From: Eubacteriales bacterium
GTDB taxonomy: Bacteria; Bacillota; Clostridia; Peptostreptococcales; Anaerovoracaceae
Assembly: GCA_028680875.1 (NCBI GenBank)
Contig: JAQUJQ010000004.1
Span: forward strand, 1-13,018
Length of the DNA: 13,018 nt
Reading direction: 5' to 3'
The translations under genes and the position numbers were made by a program. Each line of letters begins with the position of its first letter. Within the stretch, counting starts at the first letter, position 1. The notes under the pieces were generated by a model. That model was not told the DNA's origin. It searched no databases and saw only the letters and a program-made list of their open reading frames with translations. This document shows, in pieces, positions 5,941-12,645 of this stretch.

Positions 5941-8178
5941 CTATACAATATAATAAGATGGATCAGATTCATTGACGTTAATTACATTTAACCCCAGCTC
6001 ATCACTATAAAGTGCTGTATCGGCAAGTATGGCCTTACTGTCGTTATCCGCTAAATATTCTAGTTTATTATTTTCACTTAAGAGTCTATATTCCCACAAA
6101 TAAACTGAGACTGTATATTGTTCCAATTTGCTATATACAGTTCTTAGGTCTCTGCCATAGGATGGTTTTTTTATCTCGGCTATTAGACTATATACTTCAT
6201 CGTTATATGGAATTATTATATCTTTTTTACTTGCATCGTCTATGTAGCTGAAGCGCTTTGCGCACTCGGCAAAATCAAACTTTAAGATTGGTTTTTTATT
6301 ATTATCCAGGCCTATTCTAAAAAGCTCTAATATTTTCTGGCTATCCGTTTCTTTATCCTTATATTCCAACAAATTTCTAAAATATTCCTGTATGTAATTT
6401 AGATTGAAAATATCATCTTTGTTTTTTTTCGCAGCTTCACAAATTGCCCTTGAAATATTTTTGTAAACCGGTATATCTCCTCTATAAGGATCACCATTTT
6501 CGGCTTCGAAAATATACACTTTAGAGTTCTCCCTTTTGCCTTCACGGTTACATCTGCCACCGGCCTGAACAATAGAATCTATACCTGCAAGACTTCTAAA
6601 TACCACTGCGAAATCCAAATCCACTCCGCATTCAATTAATTGTGTTGAAACAACAACACATGGAATATCTTTTGCTAAATCGCTTTTTACACACTCCAAT
6701 ACTCTTTTTCTATTTTCAGGTGTCATCAATGTGCTTAAATGGTACTTCCTAACACTATCTGCGAGTTTTTCAAATAAGTCACGGGCATGTTTACGTGAAT
6801 TTACTATTATAAGCGTTGATAACTTATCATCTATTAAACTTGTGATTTCCTCGTCGTTTTTCCTTCCAATCCATTCCCCTATAACTCTTTTTAGATCTTT
6901 ATAATGCCGGATGAAATCTTTATTTATCTCGGTGATGGTAGAATCAAAGTGCATATATTGTTTGAAATCTGGGCATGTAGCAGACATTAATAGAGCAGAG
7001 CACCTGAAATTTCTTGTTAATATATCTATGGCACGCAAACATGTTTTGAGAAAGGATATTGGCAGCATCTGTGCCTCATCGAAAATAATAACACTGTTTG
7101 TAATATTATGCAGTTTACGACATTTACCTCTCCTGTTTGAAAACAGCGAATCGAAAAATTGGACATTTGTCGTTAAAATTATTGGTGCATCCCAATTTTC
7201 TGTTGCAAGGTATTTTGGCGTTTCCTCATTTACACTATCTTCTAATATGATTCCGGAATGATGTTCTAAAATTAAGGAATCTCCAAAAATATCCTTAAAA
7301 ACTTTTGCTGCTTGATCTATAATTGCAGTGTAAGGGATTACATAAATAATCCGTCTATGCTCGTTTCTTATTAGATGATTCAATGCAAATGTCATCGATG
7401 AAAGTGTTTTTCCCCCACCTGTTGGGACTGTAAGTGAAAACAATCCTCTATCTGAATTTGCTGCTATCTCGCATAATTTTCTGATTTCTGCTCTTTTTAT
7501 GTTAATGCTAGATCCTTGCTCGCTAAAATCCTTATATTTTTTGTTTAGATTTTCCCTTAAATCCTTGAAATCCGCAATAGTTTTGCATCTAGGCTTTCCA
7601 TTGTTATAAAATCTTTCTGTCTCGAGTGAGTCGGCGTCAACAAGCGCCGAATACAACATTTTAACCAGTAATGAAATTGCAAACGGTTTATCTTTAACAT
7701 CGGAATATTGAAAGTCATTAGTCCAACTTGGTATATCAGTTTGATAAAACCCATCCATATATGCGGAATAATCCTCGGTTTTTCTTTTAAGCCTTGCTAA
7801 TAGTGTTTGATTTTGCTCGATGTCTGCTTCTGAACCGCAATCGGGCAGTCCAGAATGGTGCCCTGCGATAGCATAGGAAAGAATTTGTTTATTTAAAATA
7901 TCGGTTGGCCTTGTAAATATATTGAACGATTCTTTTGCTCCGCATATAGAATGCTCAATATGTACGTTTTCCCCTCTAATTTTATCTTGGAATGATTTTT
8001 GATATTTTCCTATATCGTGTAAATAGCCTACATTTTTACCCAATTCAGAAAATCCAAACTCATCACAGAGTTCAGAGGCTTTATTTGATACATCATTCAA
8101 ATGGTCTTTTAGCAATTCCCATTCTGCCTTGTTGGTACCATTGCTATGAGCGTAGTAATTAACATAATGATTATCCAT
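5941..8178 (-). CDS. cas3: CRISPR-associated helicase-nuclease Cas3 (HD domain fused)
   Basis: Cas3 is the effector recruited by Cascade after target binding; it nicks, unwinds and degrades the DNA. The 745-residue protein has an N-terminal HD nuclease domain (H26, H54-D55 in YLHDIGK, H76, H107-H108) and a superfamily 2 helicase. The Walker A motif is VPTGGGKT at 251-258, motif II is DEAQ at 367-370, motif III is SAT at 399-401, and motif VI is QAGGRCNR at 538-545. All catalytic motifs are present. DEAQ in place of DEAH is a minor variation. The ATG at 8178 has a GAGGA about 12 nt upstream. As first gene of the operon it follows a sigma-A-type promoter at 8237-8264. Confidence 0.96.
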   Translation of the reverse strand: MDNHYVNYYAHSNGTNKAEWELLKDHLNDVSNKASELCDEFGFSELGKNVGYLHDIGKYQKSFQDKIRGENVHIEHSICGAKESFNIFTRPTDILNKQILSYAIAGHHSGLPDCGSEADIEQNQTLLARLKRKTEDYSAYMDGFYQTDIPSWTNDFQYSDVKDKPFAISLLVKMLYSALVDADSLETERFYNNGKPRCKTIADFKDLRENLNKKYKDFSEQGSSINIKRAEIRKLCEIAANSDRGLFSLTVPTGGGKTLSSMTFALNHLIRNEHRRIIYVIPYTAIIDQAAKVFKDIFGDSLILEHHSGIILEDSVNEETPKYLATENWDAPIILTTNVQFFDSLFSNRRGKCRKLHNITNSVIIFDEAQMLPISFLKTCLRAIDILTRNFRCSALLMSATCPDFKQYMHFDSTITEINKDFIRHYKDLKRVIGEWIGRKNDEEITSLIDDKLSTLIIVNSRKHARDLFEKLADSVRKYHLSTLMTPENRKRVLECVKSDLAKDIPCVVVSTQLIECGVDLDFAVVFRSLAGIDSIVQAGGRCNREGKRENSKVYIFEAENGDPYRGDIPVYKNISRAICEAAKKNKDDIFNLNYIQEYFRNLLEYKDKETDSQKILELFRIGLDNNKKPILKFDFAECAKRFSYIDDASKKDIIIPYNDEVYSLIAEIKKPSYGRDLRTVYSKLEQYTVSVYLWEYRLLSENNKLEYLADNDSKAILADTALYSDELGLNVINVNESDPSYYIV

Positions 8179-8236
8179 ATATGTTTACTTCCTCGCTTGC
8201 TAGAAAATATAGCTATATTAAAATTACTATATTCAT

Positions 8237-8264
8237 ATTATACCATTTTTTATAATTTTGGCAA
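8237..8264 (-). promoter_or_regulatory. Promoter of the cas operon
   Basis: On the minus strand, -35 TTGCCA (8264-8259), a 16-nt spacer and a perfect -10 TATAAT (8242-8237) lie about 60 bp before the cas3 start codon. This is a good match to the vegetative sigma-A consensus, and no competing pair was seen between it and cas3. Confidence 0.65.
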
Positions 8265-8277
8265 ATGTCGACAAATT

Positions 8278-8328
8278 TGGGGATCGCATCAAGATAGGTC
8301 GGGAAAAATAAAGCTGTAGTGATCCCCA
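8278..8328. repeat. Short inverted repeat upstream of the cas promoter
   Basis: TGGGGATC (8278-8285) and GATCCCCA (8321-8328) form 8-bp arms around 35 bp. There is no U-tract on either side. It could be an old mobile-element end or a weak hairpin in transcripts entering from upstream; nothing in the sequence decides this. Confidence 0.3.
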
Positions 8329-8369
8329 TAGTTACAATTACGTTTAAATGCCTCTAATTGCTTGTAATG

Positions 8370-8493
8370 CCAGAGCGAGTTGGGTTCTCTGCACCGCACC
8401 TCACGATGTGAAGCTTGCAAGTCGCTTTGGGGTTCGTCGGCAACTACGCCCCTTGTGGACTTTCACCACAGATTGACGGCATGCCCGTCATAC
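8370..8493 (-). mobile_element. Structured element, possible group II intron 5' remnant
   Basis: About 125 bp that form consecutive hairpins as minus-strand RNA. The pairs (plus coordinates) are 8474-8479/8485-8490, 8454-8458/8466-8470, 8429-8432/8449-8452 with inner 8435-8437/8446-8448, and 8399-8404/8408-8413. The last contains a G-U pair that would be a C-A mismatch on the plus strand, supporting the minus strand as the RNA. GTATGACGGGCATG at the start, GGTGAAAGTCCAC, and CGTGAGGTG recall the domain I 5' region of bacterial group II introns. It begins 6 bp past a terminator hairpin, where some group II introns insert. No reverse transcriptase, domain V or 3' end follows, so it would be a truncated remnant. 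The intron assignment rests on remembered motif similarity; the structure itself is directly visible. Confidence 0.4.
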
Positions 8494-8498
8494 TACAG

Positions 8499-8532
8499 AA
8501 AAGCAGCAAGGAACTTTCCATTGCTGCTTTTT
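8499..8532 (-). terminator. Hairpin terminator (can work in both directions)
   Basis: AAAAGCAGCAA (8499-8509) pairs perfectly with TTGCTGCTTTT (8521-8531), and GGAA/TTCC inside extends the stem. T-tracts exist on both strands. It lies 12 bp past the stop codon of the DUF3298 remnant, so it probably ended that gene's transcript. It would also shield the sporulation side from the cas side. Confidence 0.7.
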
Positions 8533-8544
8533 GATACCCCTAGT

Positions 8545-8727
8545 TTAGGATGGATTCTTTGCGATTTCAAATTCCGGCATTCCCATATACCCCGGAGCAA
8601 TCTCATATTCTGCAAATATCATAACCGGATTCCCATTTTGATTAATATAGAATGGCTGATCTTCTCTGATTGACCCGAAGCCTCCTTCGTCTTCAGTAAA
8701 GAAGGAATTTTCAGGGTTTTTACTGCG
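8545..8727 (-). pseudogene. C-terminal remnant of a DUF3298 (RsiV-like) protein gene
   Basis: A 60-codon open stretch on the minus strand ends at a TAA (8547-8545). It includes NPENSFFTEDEGG, then the segment FYINQNGNPVMIF and AEYEIAPGYMGMPEFEI. That ending is characteristic of the DUF3298 domain found in RsiV-like anti-sigma factors and related exported proteins. An in-frame TAA (8730-8728) precedes it and no start codon with a ribosome binding site is present, so only about the last 55 residues survive of a protein normally several times longer. I saw no upstream part of the gene before spoIIID, so the 5' portion has been lost. The adjacent terminator at 8499-8532 is probably its own. Confidence 0.65.
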
Positions 8728-8769
8728 TTAGTCTCAAATGTTTAACTCAACCCTCTCCTATCACTTATT

Positions 8770-8800
8770 GCATATATTTGACCCTTTTCACATATACATG
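8770..8800 (+). promoter_or_regulatory. Possible sigma-E promoter of spoIIID
   Basis: GCATATAT (8770-8777), a 15-nt spacer, and TATACATG (8793-8800, core ATACA) resemble the -35 and -10 elements of mother-cell sigma-E promoters. They lie about 60 bp before the spoIIID start. In Bacillus subtilis spoIIID is transcribed by sigma-E. The match is only partial. Confidence 0.4.
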
Positions 8801-8861
8801 TTTTGACGAGATGATTCTACCGCCGGAGGATATGTCAATGAAATAAAGGGGGCATAACAAA

Positions 8862-9125
8862 TTGAAGGATTACATAGAAGAACGTGTCATTGAGTTGTCA
8901 CGCTATATTTTGGAAACCAATGCAACTGTACGGGCTACCGCAAAGAAGTTCCGGGTTTCGAAATCAACGGTCCACAAGGATGTAACGGAACGCCTCCTGG
9001 AAATCAATCCCGCCATGGCTCAGGACGTAAAACTTGTCTTGGAAAATAATAAGGCAGAACGTCATATTCGTGGAGGGTTGGCGACACAGCAAAAGTACAA
9101 GGGAATGCAAGAAGAAAACAGATAA
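8862..9125 (+). CDS. spoIIID: Sporulation transcriptional regulator SpoIIID
   Basis: SpoIIID is a small DNA-binding protein of the mother cell that activates or represses many sigma-E genes and helps the switch to sigma-K during sporulation. The 87 residues align along the whole length with the Bacillus protein: DYIEERVIELSRYILETN, then the helix-turn-helix (about 22-44, with RVSKSTVHKDVTERL), then EINP and the basic C-terminal segment AERHIRGGLATQQKYK. The start is a TTG at 8862, 9 nt after a GGGGG ribosome binding site. No upstream ATG in this frame fits. It is convergent with the spoIIQ-like gene, with a perfect palindrome between them. Its presence places the window in an endospore former. 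Confidence 0.95.
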   Translation: MKDYIEERVIELSRYILETNATVRATAKKFRVSKSTVHKDVTERLLEINPAMAQDVKLVLENNKAERHIRGGLATQQKYKGMQEENR

Positions 9126-9135
9126 GGATATTAAT

Positions 9136-9197
9136 AAGACAAGGGGGACGTTTAGACTGTCTTGCCGGCAAGACAGTCTAAACGTCCCCCTTGTCTT
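9136..9197. repeat. Perfect 62-bp palindrome between spoIIID and spoIIQ
   Basis: Two 31-bp arms, beginning AAGACAAGGGGGACG, are exact reverse complements with no spacer (centre between 9166 and 9167). The palindrome starts 11 bp after the spoIIID stop and ends 1 bp before the spoIIQ stop codon, filling the 73-bp gap. As RNA it would form a very stable hairpin on either strand, so a bidirectional terminator role is possible. However, no U-tract follows the stem on either side (TTCTCA one way, TATTAAT the other). A REP- or MITE-like mobile repeat is the alternative. Confidence 0.9.
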
Positions 9198-9198
9198 C

Positions 9199-9912
9199 TC
9201 ATAGATCGATATATTTTGCCGGATCGATGGGAGCTCCCTTTTGCCAGACTTCAAAATGAAGATGTGGACTATCCAGGCTCTCAAAAAGAGCTGTGCTTCC
9301 AACACCGCTGATGACTTCACCGGTCTTGACCACATCTCCTTCCTCCACCATCTTATCTGTGCTCAGATTGGAATAACGAGTGACATAACCGTCCCCGTGA
9401 GTCAATTCGATGGTAATGCCAAGCTTATCGTCATTGTATACTTTGGTTACCGTCCCCTCCTTTACTGCGAGTACTTGACTGTCAGCCGGAGCTTCAATAT
9501 CTACACCATTATGAACTACGTATTGATCTAAGGTCTTCGAATAAACCAATTCATTTCCCGAATAGTCCAAGATTACTTTACCGCCTTTTACCGGAAAAGC
9601 GAAATCTTTGCCGGATTTCTCCTGCTTTTTCGGCTCTTTTGCCGGGGTGGGGGTATCTTGACTGTCCACCGTAGGCACAGGCTGTATTACATCAAGTCCT
9701 CCCTCATCACGGTAATAATTATCAGGTTCCCGTGTCATATCAATCCGATTTTCATCATCCTTTGCAGTCCACCAGGGATTGGTCTGAAATGCTATAATTG
9801 CCGCTCCCATGACTAACAAGACAATGATAACGGTGACCATTGTATAACGGAAAGTCCACTTCCGTTTAGTCTCATCTTTTTTATCGTATGCGCTGTTACC
9901 ATCTACCCGCAT
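9199..9912 (-). CDS. spoIIQ: SpoIIQ-like M23 (LytM) peptidase-fold sporulation protein
   Basis: SpoIIQ sits in the forespore membrane and binds SpoIIIAH of the mother cell, forming the channel needed during engulfment. The 237-residue product has a basic cytoplasmic N-terminus, one membrane segment (about 24-43), a Pro/Lys-rich linker, and a LytM/M23 domain from about 103 to the end. The zinc ligands H134 and D138 (HNGVD) and H217/H219 (HLHFE) are all present, unlike Bacillus SpoIIQ, which lacks a full set; clostridial SpoIIQ proteins commonly keep them. ATG 9912 is chosen because the longer GTG start at 9924 lies inside the GGAGGTG ribosome binding site. A sigma-F-like promoter precedes it. 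An M23 cell-wall enzyme of another role is possible, but the spoIIID neighbour and promoter favour SpoIIQ. Confidence 0.85.
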   Translation of the reverse strand: MRVDGNSAYDKKDETKRKWTFRYTMVTVIIVLLVMGAAIIAFQTNPWWTAKDDENRIDMTREPDNYYRDEGGLDVIQPVPTVDSQDTPTPAKEPKKQEKSGKDFAFPVKGGKVILDYSGNELVYSKTLDQYVVHNGVDIEAPADSQVLAVKEGTVTKVYNDDKLGITIELTHGDGYVTRYSNLSTDKMVEEGDVVKTGEVISGVGSTALFESLDSPHLHFEVWQKGAPIDPAKYIDL

Positions 9913-9955
9913 AATATAATACACCTCCGTATAATCGTAAAAATTGCTTTAGTGC

Positions 9956-9985
9956 TATTATCTCCCTTTCCTTCGGATATAATAC
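9956..9985 (-). promoter_or_regulatory. Probable sigma-F promoter of spoIIQ
   Basis: On the minus strand GTATT (9985-9981), a 15-nt spacer, and GGAGATAATA (9965-9956) match the forespore sigma-F pattern (GYATA, 15, GGNRAMAMTW) with one deviation in each element. It lies about 44 bp before the start codon. In Bacillus subtilis spoIIQ is a sigma-F gene. A vegetative-looking pair, TTGATA-16-TATTAT (10006-9979), overlaps it and cannot be excluded. Confidence 0.6.
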
Positions 9986-10011
9986 GAGTATCAAAGTATT
10001 TATCAAAATTA

Positions 10012-10040
10012 TTGCTTTGCATATAAATTCATATTATAAT
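10012..10040 (+). promoter_or_regulatory. Sigma-A-type promoter of the aminotransferase operon
   Basis: TTGCTT (10012-10017), a 17-nt spacer and a perfect TATAAT (10035-10040) lie 36 bp before the first gene of the plus-strand operon. It is close to, and divergent from, the spoIIQ promoter. Confidence 0.55.
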
Positions 10041-10075
10041 AGTAACGTTTTCAAGTAGAAGGGAGAAGAAATAGA

Positions 10076-11329
10076 ATGACTCGTTTTATTATGGCAGAAG
10101 AAAATTCAAGAATTATAACCGGAGAGGATAAGATTTTTGGTATAAATAAACAAGCCCAAGAAATGATTAGTAAAGTTGGCCGGGAAAAGGTGGCAAATGC
10201 AACCATTGGCTCGCTTTTAGATGACAATGGCAACCTGGTGATCCTCTCCTCTGTTGTGGATGTTATGAAGGATCTTAAGCCTAATGATTATGCAGAATAT
10301 GCACCCATTGCAGGTGTCCCTGCATTTTTGGATGCGGCAGTTAAATCTGTCTTTATGGACTATACACCAAAGGGTTACATTAATGCGGTGGCTACCCCCG
10401 GCGGAACCGGAGCAATCCGCAATGCCGTTCAGAACTACACCAAAAGAGGAGACGTCATTATGACCTCCAGCTGGTATTGGAATCCATATATGACCATTGC
10501 TCAAGAATTGGAACGGGACCTTGAAACCTATCCGCTTTTTAATGATAACAATCTTTTTAACACGGATGCCTTTGAAGAAAAAATGAAGGAGATATTATCC
10601 AATCAGGACAGACTGGTTGTCATTATCAATACTCCATGTCACAATCCCACAGGATATTCCTTAACTTTAGAGGATTGGGATCAGGTTCTTTGCGCCATGA
10701 AGAAAGCCGCCTCCGATCAAAGTAAAAAGATCGTATTTTTAGTAGATGCAGCTTACCTTGATTTTGCCGGGGATGCAAAGATGTCTCGGGCTTTCCTGCC
10801 TAAATTAGATGGGCTTCCGGAAAATCTGCTGCCTCTAATTGCTTTCAGCATGTCTAAGAGCTTCACCCTATATGGGATGCGGGGTGGTGCATTGATATGC
10901 CTGTCTCCCAACAAAGAAATCACAAACGAATTCAAATTGGTCAACAGCTTCTCGAATAGAGGGACCTGGTCTAACGGAACACGAGCCGCCATGGTCACAT
11001 TGAGCCGAATTTATAAAAATGACACTCTTTTAGAAAAAGTGGTTAAGGAACGGGAAGCCGCCTTATCCATGTTGATTCGCCGCGGTAAAGCCTTTCAGCA
11101 TGCTTCGGAGAAAGTCGGCTTGGTAACCAGCCCTTACGATTCGGGGTTTTTTGTGATAGTTCCCTGTAAAAATCCGGAGCAAGTAGGAGAAGAATTACAA
11201 AAAGACGGTATTTTTACCGTACCCTTCGGAGGCAAGGGTTTACGGGTATCTGTTGCTTCCATTTCCGAGGAATGGTGTTCCATTATACCGGGAAAAATGG
11301 CAGCTGCAATAAAAAAAATTAACGGTTAA
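10076..11329 (+). CDS. Class I/II PLP-dependent aminotransferase
   Basis: This is a fold-type I pyridoxal-phosphate aminotransferase of 417 residues, a normal length. Visible active-site landmarks are the phosphate-binding GGTGA turn (109-113), the stacking aromatic W133/Y134, N190-P-T-G, D224 with Y227, the Schiff-base lysine K261 in FSMSKSFTLYGMRGG, R269, and the substrate-carboxylate arginine R390 in GLRVSVA. It should therefore be active on an amino acid and a 2-oxo acid. Aspartate or aromatic substrates are the commonest for this layout, but the sequence does not decide. ATG 10076 follows GGGAG by 10 nt; a second ATG five codons later is less well placed. It is first in an operon, 21 bp before the thioesterase-like gene, which suggests a joint pathway. 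Confidence 0.88.
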   Translation: MTRFIMAEENSRIITGEDKIFGINKQAQEMISKVGREKVANATIGSLLDDNGNLVILSSVVDVMKDLKPNDYAEYAPIAGVPAFLDAAVKSVFMDYTPKGYINAVATPGGTGAIRNAVQNYTKRGDVIMTSSWYWNPYMTIAQELERDLETYPLFNDNNLFNTDAFEEKMKEILSNQDRLVVIINTPCHNPTGYSLTLEDWDQVLCAMKKAASDQSKKIVFLVDAAYLDFAGDAKMSRAFLPKLDGLPENLLPLIAFSMSKSFTLYGMRGGALICLSPNKEITNEFKLVNSFSNRGTWSNGTRAAMVTLSRIYKNDTLLEKVVKEREAALSMLIRRGKAFQHASEKVGLVTSPYDSGFFVIVPCKNPEQVGEELQKDGIFTVPFGGKGLRVSVASISEEWCSIIPGKMAAAIKKING

Positions 11330-11350
11330 TGAACTTAAGGATGGTTTTTT

Positions 11351-12109
11351 ATGAATTTTATGAATAAAGATCAAAATAGACAGGAACATGAATGTATATA
11401 TCAATTGGATGTTGAGGTGGCCCAGCTAAATGAAAATTATGCATTAAAACCTGCCTCTTATCAGATCCTCTTTGCAAGATTGGCAGATATCCATCTGGCG
11501 GAGTTCAACGCCGATGTAAATGAAACCACGAAATACGGATTGGCATGGGCTTTGATTTCTTTATCATTTGAGGTGGTTAAACCTATCACTGCATGTGAAA
11601 AGCTATATGCCAGTACCTGGTATTCTCAGCGGAAAGGCCCCTATTTCCGCAGGGAATTGGTCTTCCGAAACGAACAGGGTGAAATTATGTTCCATGGAAG
11701 TACCTTTTCGGTTTTATTGGATTTGGAAAACCGCAGTGTCTTCCGTAAAAGAGAGGTTCCTTTTTCCATGAACCCGCCCTATGAAGTTTTTTGTATCGAA
11801 GCAAGCCCTCATTTTAAGGATACCTTAGCTTATACCGATGTGGAAACACGGAAAGTTCACCATAGCTATATCGACTGCCTGGGCCATGTGAACAACTGCC
11901 GATACGGAGATTTTGCCTATGATGCTCTATCCCATGATGAAACAGAGAAGATCGGGCGTCTGAAAAGAATGGATGCTTACTTCTTCTCCGAATTACGGAG
12001 CGAAGATGAATTTACCATACAAAAAGCCGTTGATCAGAATCGAATTCTCATTAAAGGTCAGAATAATACTAAGGATGATATTTCCTTTCATGTTATATTT
12101 CAATTTTAG
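11351..12109 (+). CDS. Acyl-ACP thioesterase-like double hotdog protein
   Basis: The family releases fatty acids from acyl carrier protein in the cytosol. The 252 residues show two hotdog halves. The first (about 15-138) includes GLAWALISLSFEVV and YFRRELVF. The second (about 165 to the end) carries the signature HSYIDCLGHVNNCRYGDF. Compared with FatA/FatB enzymes, D175, H179 and the glutamate E214 (FFSEL) are kept. The asparagine normally two residues before the histidine is replaced by L177, and the cysteine after the glutamate by L215. Activity or specificity may therefore differ. ATG 11351 lies 9 nt after AGGA. It follows the aminotransferase by 21 bp and precedes the unknown gene by 26 bp, so all three are probably one transcript. 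Confidence 0.8.
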   Translation: MNFMNKDQNRQEHECIYQLDVEVAQLNENYALKPASYQILFARLADIHLAEFNADVNETTKYGLAWALISLSFEVVKPITACEKLYASTWYSQRKGPYFRRELVFRNEQGEIMFHGSTFSVLLDLENRSVFRKREVPFSMNPPYEVFCIEASPHFKDTLAYTDVETRKVHHSYIDCLGHVNNCRYGDFAYDALSHDETEKIGRLKRMDAYFFSELRSEDEFTIQKAVDQNRILIKGQNNTKDDISFHVIFQF

Positions 12110-12135
12110 AAGGACTTTACCGGGAGTACATTGTG

Positions 12136-12645
12136 ATGGATGCGATTAGTACATTTTCTTTATCTGAGGATTTGATCAATCGGGATCTACGGGAACGAAT
12201 TTTAGTATCCGTCGGTTCCTATGTATCCGATTATTATGTGAGTTTTTCCGGAGGGCGGATTTTCGTGGATCTTAATCTTCACGTAAAAGCCCTTGGAAAT
12301 CTTTCAGCAAAATACATGTTGGAGGTATTGGATTTCCGTTTTGATAAAGAGTCCCATTTTATTAAGGTATCTTATCAAGAGGATATTAAAACCAGGGGTG
12401 GTCCTATGCAAGGTATAATATTGAAAGCTGCAGGTTTTACCGGTGGGACTTTTTTGCAGAAGGCCTTATCCATAACCAATCCTCCCGGTGTTTGGGCCGA
12501 TGGAAAAAGCTGTTCTTTAAACCTCGAACAGCTTTTCAACCTGAAAAAAGGTATTTTATCTGATCTGGAAGCTCATTATCTGGATAGCAGAAATGGCCTT
12601 TTGCAGTTCTCTTTTTTCATTTCTACTTTACCTTTTTCACAATAA
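12136..12645 (+). CDS. Conserved-looking protein of unknown function, third gene of operon
   Basis: I do not recognise this 169-residue product. It has no signal peptide, membrane helix or cysteine motif. Alternating hydrophobic residues (YYVSFSGGRIFVDLNLHV, then KYMLEVLDFRF and FIKVSYQED) suggest a beta-rich fold in the N-terminal half. It is followed by a segment with RGGPMQGIILKAAGF and GGTFLQKALS, and a Leu-rich tail. The pattern is loosely like small lipid-binding barrels, which would suit the thioesterase next door, but that is only a guess. GGGAG (12122-12126) fits either ATG 12136 (9 nt) or GTG 12133 (6 nt). Codon use and spacing (26 bp after the thioesterase-like gene) support a real gene. 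Its last 23 bp overlap the PspC/LiaF-type gene tail to tail. Confidence 0.7.
   Translation: MDAISTFSLSEDLINRDLRERILVSVGSYVSDYYVSFSGGRIFVDLNLHVKALGNLSAKYMLEVLDFRFDKESHFIKVSYQEDIKTRGGPMQGIILKAAGFTGGTFLQKALSITNPPGVWADGKSCSLNLEQLFNLKKGILSDLEAHYLDSRNGLLQFSFFISTLPFSQ

Noticed and set aside
1..8264. A novel CRISPR type or added accessory defence gene
   Set aside because: Gene order, lengths and motifs are those of ordinary type I-C, and no extra gene lies within the operon apart from the expected internal Cas11c.
8278..8328. Insertion sequence with terminal repeats
   Set aside because: Only 51 bp between the outer ends, with no transposase and no clear target duplication; kept as a short inverted repeat only.
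8380..8673. 97-codon plus-strand reading frame with Cys and His residues
   Set aside because: It runs through the structured element, the terminator hairpin and antisense to the DUF3298 remnant. Such a mosaic is not a plausible gene.
8964..9335. 123-codon minus-strand frame across spoIIID, the palindrome and the end of spoIIQ
   Set aside because: Antisense to spoIIID and out of frame with spoIIQ; both of those are clearly genuine.
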